A DNA stretch of 64,000 bases from Scybalousia_A sp052170555. Its GTDB lineage: Bacteria; Bacteroidota; Bacteroidia; Bacteroidales; P3. The stretch is taken from NCBI GenBank assembly GCA_052170555.1, contig JBQNAI010000004.1, forward strand, positions 62,001 through 126,000, in the 5' to 3' direction. Positions 42,752 through 51,548 of the stretch are shown piece by piece (within the stretch, counting starts at the first letter, position 1; every line of letters begins with the position of its first letter). Under the pieces are notes generated by a model, which was not told where the DNA came from, did not search any database, and saw nothing but the letters and a program-made list of their open reading frames with translations. The position numbers and the translations under genes were made by a program.

Positions 42752-43852
42752 ATGAAAACTTTTAAATTGCATAAACTAAATAGAAAACAAAAGAATTTAT
42801 TTCTATTACTCATAATTTTGATTATTGCGGTGATTGTTTCACTAATAATATTGATATCCGATAGTTCTTCAACTATTAATCAGAACTTTCATATAGATGC
42901 AATAGAAACGGTATCTAAAATAGTAATCAAAGACAAAAATAATCATACTCTTACTCTCACAAAAACAAATGATAGTGTTTGGATGGTAGATGGCAAGTTT
43001 GAGGCTAATAACATATTGATTAGTACAGTGTTGGAGACACTTAAAACTATGAGAATAAGAGAACCTTTACCCAAAGCTGCAAGAAATAATGTAGTTAAAG
43101 ATTTAGCGACTTTAGGTAAGAAAGTGGATATCTATATTACAGATTATAAAATAGATTTAGGTATTATCAAATTATTCAAAGAAGAACATTTGAAAACAAC
43201 TTATTATGTTGGTACGGAGACTCCTGATGAGATGGGAACATTTATGTTGAAAAAAGGAGATGATGTACCATACGTTATACATATCCCTAACTTTAGAGGA
43301 TATTTATCCTCTCGCTTTTCTGCTATTGCTGATTTATGGAGAACTCATAATGTATTTAGATATAAACAGTCGGAAATAGCAAGTATAAATGTACAGTTAC
43401 CTTCTCAGGTTACAGAAAATTTTACTTTGATTAATAATGGTAATGGATTTACTTTTCTTCTGGCTGACGGTAGTAAATTAAACGTTTTTGACACTAATAA
43501 AGTATTAGCTTTTTTATCTTCATTTGTGGATATGAATTATGAACGTATAGCAACTAATATACCAAAAGTGGAACAAGATACTATATTTAGTAAGTTGCCT
43601 TCTTTTATTATTACAGTAAAAGATAAAAAGGGAAAAATTCAGACACTTAAAACTTTTGTTAAGTTAAATGATCCTAATTCAATTGCAACAGATGAATATG
43701 ATTTTTATCAAATTTTTGATATTAATCGTTGTTATGCTTTATCAAATAGGTATGCCGACACACTAATTATGCAATTTTTCACATTAGACAATGTACTTAA
43801 ACCAGCATCTTATTTTTTTATAGGAGCAGCAGGAAAACCCTATATTAAATAA
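42752..43852 (+). CDS. DUF4340 protein of the gldFG operon
   Basis: A 366-residue protein with one N-terminal membrane anchor (about 15-35) and a periplasmic domain. SKIVIKDKNNHTLTLTKTND and SVWMVDGKFEANNILISTVL form the typical DUF4340 opening, and HIPNFRGYLSSRFSAIADLWR is a later conserved block. It starts 3 bp after gldG. Role unknown; it is usually linked with ABC-2 transporters as here. Confidence 0.8.
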   Translation: MKTFKLHKLNRKQKNLFLLLIILIIAVIVSLIILISDSSSTINQNFHIDAIETVSKIVIKDKNNHTLTLTKTNDSVWMVDGKFEANNILISTVLETLKTMRIREPLPKAARNNVVKDLATLGKKVDIYITDYKIDLGIIKLFKEEHLKTTYYVGTETPDEMGTFMLKKGDDVPYVIHIPNFRGYLSSRFSAIADLWRTHNVFRYKQSEIASINVQLPSQVTENFTLINNGNGFTFLLADGSKLNVFDTNKVLAFLSSFVDMNYERIATNIPKVEQDTIFSKLPSFIITVKDKKGKIQTLKTFVKLNDPNSIATDEYDFYQIFDINRCYALSNRYADTLIMQFFTLDNVLKPASYFFIGAAGKPYIK

Positions 43853-43866
43853 TTAGTATTCATATA

Positions 43867-45993
43867 ATGGATGAGCAAATTCTTTATACAAATATCAAAT
43901 TCTTAAAAGGTGTTGGCGATAAAAGAGCCACTATGCTTGCCAAAGAGTTGAATATTTATTCTTATAAGGATTTGCTTTATTATTTTCCTTTTCGTTATGT
44001 GGATAGAAGTGAATTTGTAAAGATTAAAGATATTAGTTCGGATGAGGTTTTCATTCAAGTGAAGGGTACAGTAATAGATAAAGAGGTCATTTCTTCGGGT
44101 AAAAACAAAAGAGTGATTATAAGATTTGCTGACGCAACCGGACAAATAGATTTAGTATTTTTTGCTGCCTTGAAATGGATCTATGATAAAATCAGTATAG
44201 GACAACGATATGTAATTTTTGGTAAACCATCTCGTTTTAATGATGCATTTAGCTTCGTTCACCCAGAAGTGGAACTAGAAAGTATTCATATGGCTTCCCT
44301 TTCTGTCGGAGATAATTCAGGACTATGTAAATATATTCCAGTATATATTACTTCTGAAAAGATGAAAAATGCTTTTCTTAACACTAAGACTATTGCTAAA
44401 ATGACAAAAAATCTTATCAATGAATGTCATGGTCATATTAAAGAGTCGTTACCCGAATATATCGTTGAACACTATCGTCTTATATCATTACAAGATGCCC
44501 TTGAAAATATACATTATCCGAGTAGTCCCGACGTTTTGACAAAAGCAAGACTTAGATTGAAATTTGAAGAGTTGTTTTTCATGCAATTAGAACATCAATT
44601 ACAAAAATCTTATCGCACTAATAGATCTCAAGGGTTTGTTTTTTCTAACATAGGAGAGAATTTTAATAAATTTTACAAGAATAATTTAAAATTTGAACTA
44701 ACAGGAGCTCAAAAGCGAGTAATAAAGGAAATAAGAAACAACATGCGAAACGGACATCAAATGAATCGTTTGTTACAAGGGGATGTGGGGAGTGGTAAAA
44801 CTCTTGTTGCATTGATGTGTATGCTTATATCAATAGATAATGGTTACCAAGCAGTATTGATTGCTCCGACAGAGATTTTGGCTCAACAACATTATAATTA
44901 TATTACTAATATGCTTAAGGGATTGGATATAAATATTGCTCTACTGACAGGAAGTATTAAAGGAAAAGTGCGTACAAATATTTTATCTAATTTGAGTGAA
45001 GGTGTGATAAATATAATAATAGGTACTCATGCTTTGCTGGAAAAAAATGTTGTATTTAAAAATTTGGGACTCGCTATTATAGATGAACAACATAGGTTTG
45101 GAGTTGAGCAACGTAGTAAGGTGTGGGGTAAGAACAGAGTGGTATCTCCTCATATTTTAGTAATGACAGCAACACCTATTCCGAGAACTTTGGCGATGAC
45201 GGTGTATGGAGATTTAGATGTGTCTATAATTGATGAGTTACCACCTGGAAGAAAACCTATTAATACTTTGCATTTGACGGATGCTTACATATTGAAGTTA
45301 TATGATTTCATGCATAAGCAAATTCAGGAAGGAAGACAAATATATGTAGTTTATCCTTTGATACATGAATCCGAAAAATTAGATCTCAAAGATTTAATGG
45401 CTGGGTATGATTCTATCGTTAGAGAGTTCCCTTTACCAAAATATCAGGTTAGCATCGTGCATGGGCAAATGAAAGCTGAGGATAAGGATTATGAGATGGA
45501 CAGGTTCAAACGGGGTATTGCAAATATAATGGTTGCGACCACGGTTATAGAGGTTGGAGTTGATGTTCCTAATGCTACCGTTATGATTGTTCAAAATGCA
45601 GAACGTTTTGGATTATCTCAATTACACCAGCTCAGAGGTAGAGTAGGAAGAGGAGCTAATCAATCGTATTGTATATTGATGACAAAGGATGATTTGAATA
45701 AGGAATCAAAAAAAAGAATAGATATAATGTGTTCTACAAATGATGGATTTGTATTAGCACAGGAGGATTTAGCTATTAGAGGTCCTGGAAGTATACAAGG
45801 AACCCAACAATCTGGTGTTCTCCTGTTGAAAATTGCAGATATTGTTAAAGACGAGCCACTTGTTCGTACTACGAGAGATTTAGCAATTTTTATTGTGGAA
45901 CAAGATCCTAGACTTGATAGTAAAAATAATATTTTGTTAAAAGATTATTTTATTAAAAACCCTGTTATAAGTGATTATTCTAAGATTTCATAA
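43867..45993 (+). CDS. recG: ATP-dependent DNA helicase RecG
   Basis: A 708-residue protein. The N-terminal wedge (OB-fold) domain covers about 10-160 (LKGVGDKRATMLAKELNI). Helicase motif I is LLQGDVGSGKT with Walker A at 305-312; motif II is IIDEQHRFGVEQR; then MTATPIPRTLAMTVYGDLD, IVHGQMKAEDKDYEMDRFK and QLHQLRGRVGRG. RecG rewinds stalled replication forks and migrates branched DNA. It starts 14 bp after the DUF4340 gene. Length and motifs match the family. Confidence 0.97.
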   Translation: MDEQILYTNIKFLKGVGDKRATMLAKELNIYSYKDLLYYFPFRYVDRSEFVKIKDISSDEVFIQVKGTVIDKEVISSGKNKRVIIRFADATGQIDLVFFAALKWIYDKISIGQRYVIFGKPSRFNDAFSFVHPEVELESIHMASLSVGDNSGLCKYIPVYITSEKMKNAFLNTKTIAKMTKNLINECHGHIKESLPEYIVEHYRLISLQDALENIHYPSSPDVLTKARLRLKFEELFFMQLEHQLQKSYRTNRSQGFVFSNIGENFNKFYKNNLKFELTGAQKRVIKEIRNNMRNGHQMNRLLQGDVGSGKTLVALMCMLISIDNGYQAVLIAPTEILAQQHYNYITNMLKGLDINIALLTGSIKGKVRTNILSNLSEGVINIIIGTHALLEKNVVFKNLGLAIIDEQHRFGVEQRSKVWGKNRVVSPHILVMTATPIPRTLAMTVYGDLDVSIIDELPPGRKPINTLHLTDAYILKLYDFMHKQIQEGRQIYVVYPLIHESEKLDLKDLMAGYDSIVREFPLPKYQVSIVHGQMKAEDKDYEMDRFKRGIANIMVATTVIEVGVDVPNATVMIVQNAERFGLSQLHQLRGRVGRGANQSYCILMTKDDLNKESKKRIDIMCSTNDGFVLAQEDLAIRGPGSIQGTQQSGVLLLKIADIVKDEPLVRTTRDLAIFIVEQDPRLDSKNNILLKDYFIKNPVISDYSKIS

Positions 45994-46243
45994 AATGAAA
46001 TTTGAAAATGTAAGCGTTGTATCGCAAATAAGTACTAATAATCAAGTGTTTTTGAGAAAAAATATTTTATTGAGTTATTTTTTTCTAGTATCAATGTATT
46101 ATTACTTTTAATAAAGGTGTATATGCTGCTATATGAAAATGTAGATAAAGTAATGTTTACAACTTTGATATGGAACAAAAAAATATTATAATAGAATTTA
46201 ACACCTTGATGTTAGTTGTAACGTTTCTTTTGTAAAGGGATTG
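45994..46243. other. Intergenic stretch between convergent genes
   Basis: About 250 bp of AT-rich DNA between recG and the coiled-coil gene. I found no convincing terminator hairpin, RNA gene or repeat. Confidence 0.4.
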
Positions 46244-47311
46244 TTAAAAATCATTTAATTTTTTAATGATATCACTTCTTTCTTTGCTAAGTTTTGTCAC
46301 CTCATCCATCAATTTCATCTGTTTTTTTTGAATTTTTCCCATTTTTTTCTGATCATTTTTCAATTGAGCAGAACCATATTCCTTTCCTAATCTCAGTTGT
46401 TGCTCTGTGATGTCATTTATCTGCTTTTCTATTTTTTTATTTCTATTTTTCAATTCAGGAATACGGTTTTCTTTTTCTATTCTACGTTTTTCAGTTTTTA
46501 TAAATTGTTTTTCTTTTTCTACAAGTTTTTTTTCGAGTTTTTGTTGTTTCTCTTCTAACTTTTTTTGTTGTTTTTTCCACTTTTCTTGTTCTTTTCCAAG
46601 TCTTTTTTGTTGCTTCTCTATTTCTTGTTGTACCTTTTCTTTTACTTTTTTTTCTTTTACTATACTTTTAATAGTTTCTTTTCTTGATAATTCTTCAGCT
46701 TTTGCACTCTCTTTTGCGAGAATTTCAGCACTATTATCTATTTCCATAGTAGCCCAGTTATCTTCTACAAATTGTTTCTCTTTATTATTTATATTTTCTT
46801 TTTTATCAGCTGAATTTATATTAATGGAAGAAACTATCTGTTGCAAAAAATTTTGAATTTGTGGTAAATCTTCACCGTAAAACTCTACAGTGTAAGTATA
46901 TCCTTCTTTGATAAATGAATATATCCTACCTTTGTATACATCATTTAAGAATATGTTAGTATAGTTGAGTAATTCTGCCTGGTAATCATTGAATTTAACA
47001 TTTTGAATATTGTCTATTTGCATATATTCAAAGTTTTCATGTTTACTTCTTGCTAACGCAATATCATTAACACGTGTTTTAAGGTTGATTTTTATACGTT
47101 CACCTCTTATTTCTACGAACTGTTTGCTGTTAGGATCATAAGTCTTGATACGAATTGCCCCTTTTGGTTTGGAAGAATTAATAATATGCCAATTTTCAGG
47201 CGATTTAAAATTGATATTTTCACTATTTATGTATCTCCAATTGTCTTGGGCTTTTACTGAAAAATGTAACGATGATACCAATATCAGAACACATGAAATT
47301 ATTTTTCTCAT
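46244..47311 (-). CDS. Exported coiled-coil protein of unknown function
   Basis: A 355-residue protein with a signal peptide at 1-21 (ending FSVKAQ). The N-terminal domain (about 23-165) contains WRYINSENINFKSPENWHIINS and EGYTYTVEFYGEDLPQIQNFLQQIVSSI, like the PsbP/DUF1795-type lipid- or protein-binding fold. The rest (about 195-355) is a Lys/Glu/Gln-rich continuous coiled coil (KQQKRLGKEQEKWKKQQKKL). I do not recognise the whole protein. It lies downstream of the SUMF1-like gene with its own -7 box. Confidence 0.6.
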   Translation of the reverse strand: MRKIISCVLILVSSLHFSVKAQDNWRYINSENINFKSPENWHIINSSKPKGAIRIKTYDPNSKQFVEIRGERIKINLKTRVNDIALARSKHENFEYMQIDNIQNVKFNDYQAELLNYTNIFLNDVYKGRIYSFIKEGYTYTVEFYGEDLPQIQNFLQQIVSSININSADKKENINNKEKQFVEDNWATMEIDNSAEILAKESAKAEELSRKETIKSIVKEKKVKEKVQQEIEKQQKRLGKEQEKWKKQQKKLEEKQQKLEKKLVEKEKQFIKTEKRRIEKENRIPELKNRNKKIEKQINDITEQQLRLGKEYGSAQLKNDQKKMGKIQKKQMKLMDEVTKLSKERSDIIKKLNDF

Positions 47312-47365
47312 TTATTTTTTTATTTTTTTTTGTTATTAATTCAGTTTCAAAAGTTCTTAACTTTG

Positions 47366-47373
47366 CAAAAGTA
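47366..47373 (-). promoter_or_regulatory. -7 box upstream of the coiled-coil gene
   Basis: The minus strand reads TACTTTTG followed by CAAAG. There is no ideal -33. The leader would be about 47 nt. Confidence 0.45.
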
Positions 47374-47403
47374 AAAAATAATCTGTAAAGAATGATTAGC
47401 AAA

Positions 47404-48159
47404 TTATTTTTTCTTAATATCTTTTGCTAATCTCAAACCGGTTCCTGTACCTTTTGCATTAGCATCCAAACATCTACGATGATGAGGGTTCATTAAGGCA
47501 AAATCAAATGCAAAACAGCCTCCGCGATTAACTTTCCCCAATCCTTTTGATGGTCCTTGCGGATTAGCAGTAGGAGATTGTTTGTAATAAAATATTTCAT
47601 AATTATCATTACACCATTCCCAAGCATTACCACTCATATCATATATACCTAATTCGTTAGGTTGCTTTTGACCGACAGCATGCGGCTCTTTGTCGGAATT
47701 TTCATAGCACCAACCCACTTCTTGCCAATTGTTACTACCCGAATATCTGTATCCTTGAGATAGATTCCCACCCTTGGCAGCATATTCCCATTCAGCCTCT
47801 GTTGGAAGTCTACATCCCATATATTTAGCATAATCGTAAGCTTCTTGCCATGTCAGATTTACAATAGGATAATTGTCATGCCATCCATATTTTGGTTCTT
47901 GTGGCATTGTTTTCCCAGTTTTTTCGCAATAATCACGGTATTCTTTTACTGTAACTTCGTATCGTGCAATGTAGAAAGAGGAGATTGTTACCTTGTGTTG
48001 CGGTTGTTCGTCGGGATAGCAGTCCTTGTCGCTGTCATTACAGCCCATAATAAAAGTCCCTTGTTCAACTTTTATCCAGTAATCACTACTAAATTGAGCA
48101 GATATGGAGTTAGAAGTAAAGAATGTTAAGATCATTAAAATATAGTATCGTTTTATCAA
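47404..48159 (-). CDS. SUMF1/formylglycine-generating-enzyme-fold protein, exported
   Basis: About 251 residues from the TTG at 48159, giving a signal peptide IKRYYILMILTFFTSNSISAQ. The rest has VEQGTFIMGCNDSDKDCYPDEQPQHKV-like start, IARYEVTVKEYRDYC, PIVNLTWQEAYDYAKYMGCR, LPTEAEWEYAAKGG, DMSGNAWEWC, NRGGCF and GTGLRLAKD, the SUMF1 fold. The paired active-site cysteines of true formylglycine enzymes near the RGG motif are absent, so it is probably structural, like GldJ/GldK relatives, but lacks their lipobox. The frame continues to an ATG at 48267, 9 bp after the amidohydrolase stop; that start would bury the signal peptide. Confidence 0.7.
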   Translation of the reverse strand: MIKRYYILMILTFFTSNSISAQFSSDYWIKVEQGTFIMGCNDSDKDCYPDEQPQHKVTISSFYIARYEVTVKEYRDYCEKTGKTMPQEPKYGWHDNYPIVNLTWQEAYDYAKYMGCRLPTEAEWEYAAKGGNLSQGYRYSGSNNWQEVGWCYENSDKEPHAVGQKQPNELGIYDMSGNAWEWCNDNYEIFYYKQSPTANPQGPSKGLGKVNRGGCFAFDFALMNPHHRRCLDANAKGTGTGLRLAKDIKKK

Positions 48160-48275
48160 ATTCTTTTCCAAAAATAGTTTGGTGAAATGATATCCTATTG
48201 TTCCATATTCACGAACTATAGAGAAAATATAATCTATGTAGAAATTACAATTGCAAATAATTTTCATAATTTTAA

Positions 48276-49514
48276 CTATTTATTTAAAAATTTTTGAGCC
48301 TTGGCAATGATTTCTTCTTCATTATTGATATGATGATTCTCCATCAGAATTTTTCCTGCACATATGACGGTATCTATACAAGAACTATCTGCACTATAAA
48401 CCATATTGTGTATGAGGTTCCAGGAAGGAGTTAAACGTTCGTTGTCGAGATTGACTAAAATACAATCAGCAAAAGTACCTTTTTCTATTTTACCTGCATT
48501 CAATTCGCTAAATGTTGCACCGTTTAATGTAGCCATTTCAAAGACTTCTTTTGCAGTTAAGGTATCTGCTTTATTAAAAGTAACTTTAGATAGTAATGTT
48601 GCTATTTTCATTTCTTCTATCATACTTAAATTATTATTTGACGAACAGCCATCAGTACCCAATGCTATTTTCATACCACTTGCTTTAGCCAAAGGCATGT
48701 TAAATGTACCAGAAGACAATTTCATATTGCTACATGGATTGTATACCGCTATAACTTCCTTTTTTGCCAAAATACTTGCATCATTTGGAGTTATATGTAT
48801 GCAATGTGCTGCAATAGTTTTGTTATTCAATATTCCTAATTTGTTGAGATATTCGGTCGGAGTTAAACCCTGGTATTTTTTTTTGCATTCTTCAACTTCT
48901 GTTTTTGTTTCAGATAAATGTGTTTGTAAGAATAGATTGTTTTTTGTTGCACTTTCAAAACAACGTTTATACAATTTTTCAGAACATGTATATATAGCAT
49001 GGGGTGCAACAGAGAAGTTGATCAATTCACTGTCGTATTTTGCATAATCATCTAGTAATGCAAGTTTATTGTCAATAGTTTTTGAACCAAGAGAATCCAT
49101 AAAAGTTATACCTATATTGCATCTTATACCCATTTGTTCGCAAGCACGTAATATATCTTGTTCGAACCAATACATATCCGCAAAAAATACAGTACCACTT
49201 TTTATCATTTCCAATATAGCCAGACGTGTCCCGTTATAGATGTCTTCACCAGTGAGTTTGGCTTCTTGCTTCCATATGTTTTGTAACCATGGATTCAAAG
49301 GCAAATCCTCACAAAATCCTCTCAATAAACACATAGCAGCATGACAATGAAGATTATAAAAAGCAGGTAGCAAAGCCATATTTGTACCATTTATGGTTTT
49401 GTCTACTTTTACCGTATTTGTATCAATGTTACCGATTTGGGAGAATTTGTTTCCCTCAATCAAAATATCTGTTGTATTGTTGTTTAACTGTATATTTTTA
49501 ATTAGTATAGCCAT
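48276..49514 (-). CDS. Amidohydrolase, MtaD/TRZ-ATZ type (probable adenosine- or methylthioadenosine-type deaminase)
   Basis: A 412-residue metal-dependent hydrolase. The first metal pair is His56/His58 in NLHCHAAM; others are in THLSETKTEVEE, AAHCIHIT and ALGTDGCSSNNNLSM (Asp). The N- and C-terminal strands form the small composite domain (AGKIEKGTFADCILVNL). This pattern is that of 5-methylthioadenosine/S-adenosylhomocysteine deaminases and related chlorohydrolases. The true substrate cannot be told from sequence alone. It is the first gene of a minus-strand unit with a perfect promoter. Confidence 0.82.
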   Translation of the reverse strand: MAILIKNIQLNNNTTDILIEGNKFSQIGNIDTNTVKVDKTINGTNMALLPAFYNLHCHAAMCLLRGFCEDLPLNPWLQNIWKQEAKLTGEDIYNGTRLAILEMIKSGTVFFADMYWFEQDILRACEQMGIRCNIGITFMDSLGSKTIDNKLALLDDYAKYDSELINFSVAPHAIYTCSEKLYKRCFESATKNNLFLQTHLSETKTEVEECKKKYQGLTPTEYLNKLGILNNKTIAAHCIHITPNDASILAKKEVIAVYNPCSNMKLSSGTFNMPLAKASGMKIALGTDGCSSNNNLSMIEEMKIATLLSKVTFNKADTLTAKEVFEMATLNGATFSELNAGKIEKGTFADCILVNLDNERLTPSWNLIHNMVYSADSSCIDTVICAGKILMENHHINNEEEIIAKAQKFLNK

Positions 49515-49679
49515 GATAAAAAAAATGATTCAAAACTGTATATCTTTTCTTTACATTTCAGTATTTATTGTATCATTAACGATGTATACTATCATTTTCC
49601 TATTTTTCGTTAAGACTTTATAGCTTTTTTTTCTTAAATTTCTTACACGGAGTGAATAATCTTCAATCTTATCGGTTTG

Positions 49680-49711
49680 CAAAGATAGATAAAAATATTA
49701 TGCTTTACAAA
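49680..49711 (-). promoter_or_regulatory. Consensus promoter of the amidohydrolase gene
   Basis: On the minus strand, TTTG (49711-49708), a 20-bp spacer and TATCTTTG (49687-49680). Both boxes are perfect. The leader to the ATG at 49514 is about 160 nt, which is long; I saw no riboswitch in it. Confidence 0.7.
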
Positions 49712-49922
49712 TAGGTGCACATTTTTATTGATTATTGCAATGAAGCGAAATATTTAAAATGTCAAATGAAATTTCTATTATGTTTTTTTGATATGGTAAA
49801 AAATGTATTGCTGTTTAATGAAATTCTCTATAGAGAAAAAAAATACCAATTTTTCAAAAGTATTTATATATGAGGAGTTTAAGTCTAATTAATGACAATA
49901 TTCTTTGTTTAATTATTGGCAT
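49712..49922. other. Intergenic stretch with no recognised feature
   Basis: AT-rich DNA between the end of the DUF721 gene and the amidohydrolase promoter. I see no clear terminator, gene or repeat. Confidence 0.4.
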
Positions 49923-50261
49923 CTATTTAATAATTATGTTTTTCAGTACATCTTTTTCTAATTTTCTATTTATAGTATTCTTCATTGCATCTCTAACCAT
50001 CATCAATTCTGCTTTAACACTTGGCAACGATACTCTTATGTAAAGTATATTATTTTTTAATCTTATGTCTGTAATAAATTTCACTATTATTTGTCCACAT
50101 AACTCTTTGAAAAGTGTTATTATTTTTTCTTCATACGGATTGTAGTCAATGTGACACTTTTTCAAAAATGTTATCAATACCTCTGAAATATGAGCTTCCT
50201 TCGCTATGGAACGACCTCTACGTTTTTTTTCCAAATAATAATATCTGTTTATGCTACTCAT
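49923..50261 (-). CDS. DUF721 (DciA-like) protein
   Basis: A 112-residue protein with EVLITFLKKCHIDYNPYEEKIITLFKELCG and the later strands LRLKNNILYIRVSLPSVKAELM-type pattern of DUF721. The family includes DciA, which helps load the replicative helicase DnaB in bacteria without DnaC. It overlaps the recF stop by 4 bp, the usual recF-DUF721 pair. A role in replication is inferred from the family and neighbour. Confidence 0.8.
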   Translation of the reverse strand: MSSINRYYYLEKKRRGRSIAKEAHISEVLITFLKKCHIDYNPYEEKIITLFKELCGQIIVKFITDIRLKNNILYIRVSLPSVKAELMMVRDAMKNTINRKLEKDVLKNIIIK

Positions 50262-51355
50262 AATTTTATGATTATGCTTTTGTTTTTTTTATTTATTGGA
50301 ATAATTTTTTCAATTCTGTCTTGATGTGTGTCGGTTAAGAAAACTTGTTGAAAACTATCCATGGCAACCAAATGAAGTATTTTTTCGACTCTAGAGAAGT
50401 CAAATTTATCAAATATATCATCCAAAAGAAGTATTGGAATAGTCTTTTTATGTTTTTTAATATATTCAAATTGTGCAAGTTTCAAAGCAAATACAAATGT
50501 TTTTTGCTGTCCCTGAGAGGCAATATGGTTGACATCATGTTCATTCAAAGAAAAAATCAAATCATCTCTGTGAATGCCATTTGTGGTATGGCAAAGAATT
50601 TTTTCCTTTTCGTAATTATTTTTTAATATATCAAATAAGTTACCATCGTATGTTTTATAAGTTACATCAACTCTTTCTTTACTATCGGCAATGAATTGAT
50701 AATAGTGCCTAAAAGGTACGACAAACTCATTAAAAAAGGATTTACGTTTTTCTTGAATGATTTTACTGCAAGTAGATAATCTTTCATTCCATATTTCCAA
50801 TTGAATGGTATCATAGACTTCTGATTGTTGGAACTGTTTCAATAGTTTGTTTCGTTGTTCCAAACATTTGTTATACTTAATCAAACAGTCCATATATACA
50901 ATGTCTGTTTGAGAAAGGACAATATCTATAAATTTTCGACGATGTTCGCTTCTACCAGTGATGTATATATGATCATTGGGAGACACAACTACGCAAGGAA
51001 TTTTTCCTATATGTTCGGAAAATTTTTTGTAGGGTTGTTTATTGTGTTTCAATACCTTTCGTTCTCCCTTTTTTAGACTAATTGTATAAGTATCCGTATT
51101 ATCTGTGTCGTTTTTCGTTAGGTCGTTTGTATCGGAGAATTGTCCTTTGACTGAAAAGAATTCGCTACCATAATGTATAATATCGCTATCGTTACTCGCC
51201 AAAAAACTTCTGCAAAATGATAAGTAGTATATAGCATCCAATATATTAGTTTTGCCAACTCCATTGTTGCCGATAAGACAGTTGATATCAGAGAATGTAA
51301 ATTCTGCATTCCCAAAATTCTTAAAGTTATTTAATGTTAGATTCTTTAAATACAT
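50258..51355 (-). CDS. recF: DNA replication and repair protein RecF
   Basis: A 365-residue SMC-like ATPase. It begins MYLKNLTLNNFKNFGNAEF with Walker A GNNGVGKT at 29-36 followed by NILDAIYYLSFCRSF. The ABC signature is ASQGQQKTFVFALKLAQ and Walker B is PILLLDDIFDKFD. RecF loads RecA at gaps in damaged DNA. It is followed by DUF721 with overlap. Its promoter is consensus, and directly upstream lies a 21-bp repeat array. Confidence 0.96.
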   Translation of the reverse strand: MYLKNLTLNNFKNFGNAEFTFSDINCLIGNNGVGKTNILDAIYYLSFCRSFLASNDSDIIHYGSEFFSVKGQFSDTNDLTKNDTDNTDTYTISLKKGERKVLKHNKQPYKKFSEHIGKIPCVVVSPNDHIYITGRSEHRRKFIDIVLSQTDIVYMDCLIKYNKCLEQRNKLLKQFQQSEVYDTIQLEIWNERLSTCSKIIQEKRKSFFNEFVVPFRHYYQFIADSKERVDVTYKTYDGNLFDILKNNYEKEKILCHTTNGIHRDDLIFSLNEHDVNHIASQGQQKTFVFALKLAQFEYIKKHKKTIPILLLDDIFDKFDFSRVEKILHLVAMDSFQQVFLTDTHQDRIEKIIPINKKNKSIIIKL

Positions 51356-51409
51356 ATTTCTTTTTCAAGGGTTTAGGTGAAGGAGTTTTTTTATTCGTCA
51401 AATCTTTTG

Positions 51410-51442
51410 CAAAGATATGGAAAAATACTTGGAAATTACAAA
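51410..51442 (-). promoter_or_regulatory. Consensus promoter of recF
   Basis: On the minus strand, TTTG (51442-51439), a 21-bp spacer and TATCTTTG (51417-51410). The nearest 21-bp repeat core ends 3 bp upstream of the -33 box. Confidence 0.7.
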
Positions 51443-51445
51443 ACT

Positions 51446-51500
51446 AATGTCCCACTTTATTTTAATAGTGTCTCACTTCAATTTGCTAATGTCTCACTTT
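51446..51500. repeat. 21-bp-period repeat array, 3 units (13-bp core family, locus 5)
   Basis: Cores at 51446 (AATGTCCCACTTT), 51467 (AGTGTCTCACTTC) and 51488 (AATGTCTCACTTT), exactly 21 bp apart and all in the same orientation. The array lies between the recF promoter and the end of the T9SS plug gene. Confidence 0.85.
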
Positions 51501-51548
51501 AAAATTACTTTTTCAAGAATGATAAGATTATCATAAAATTTCAAACTA

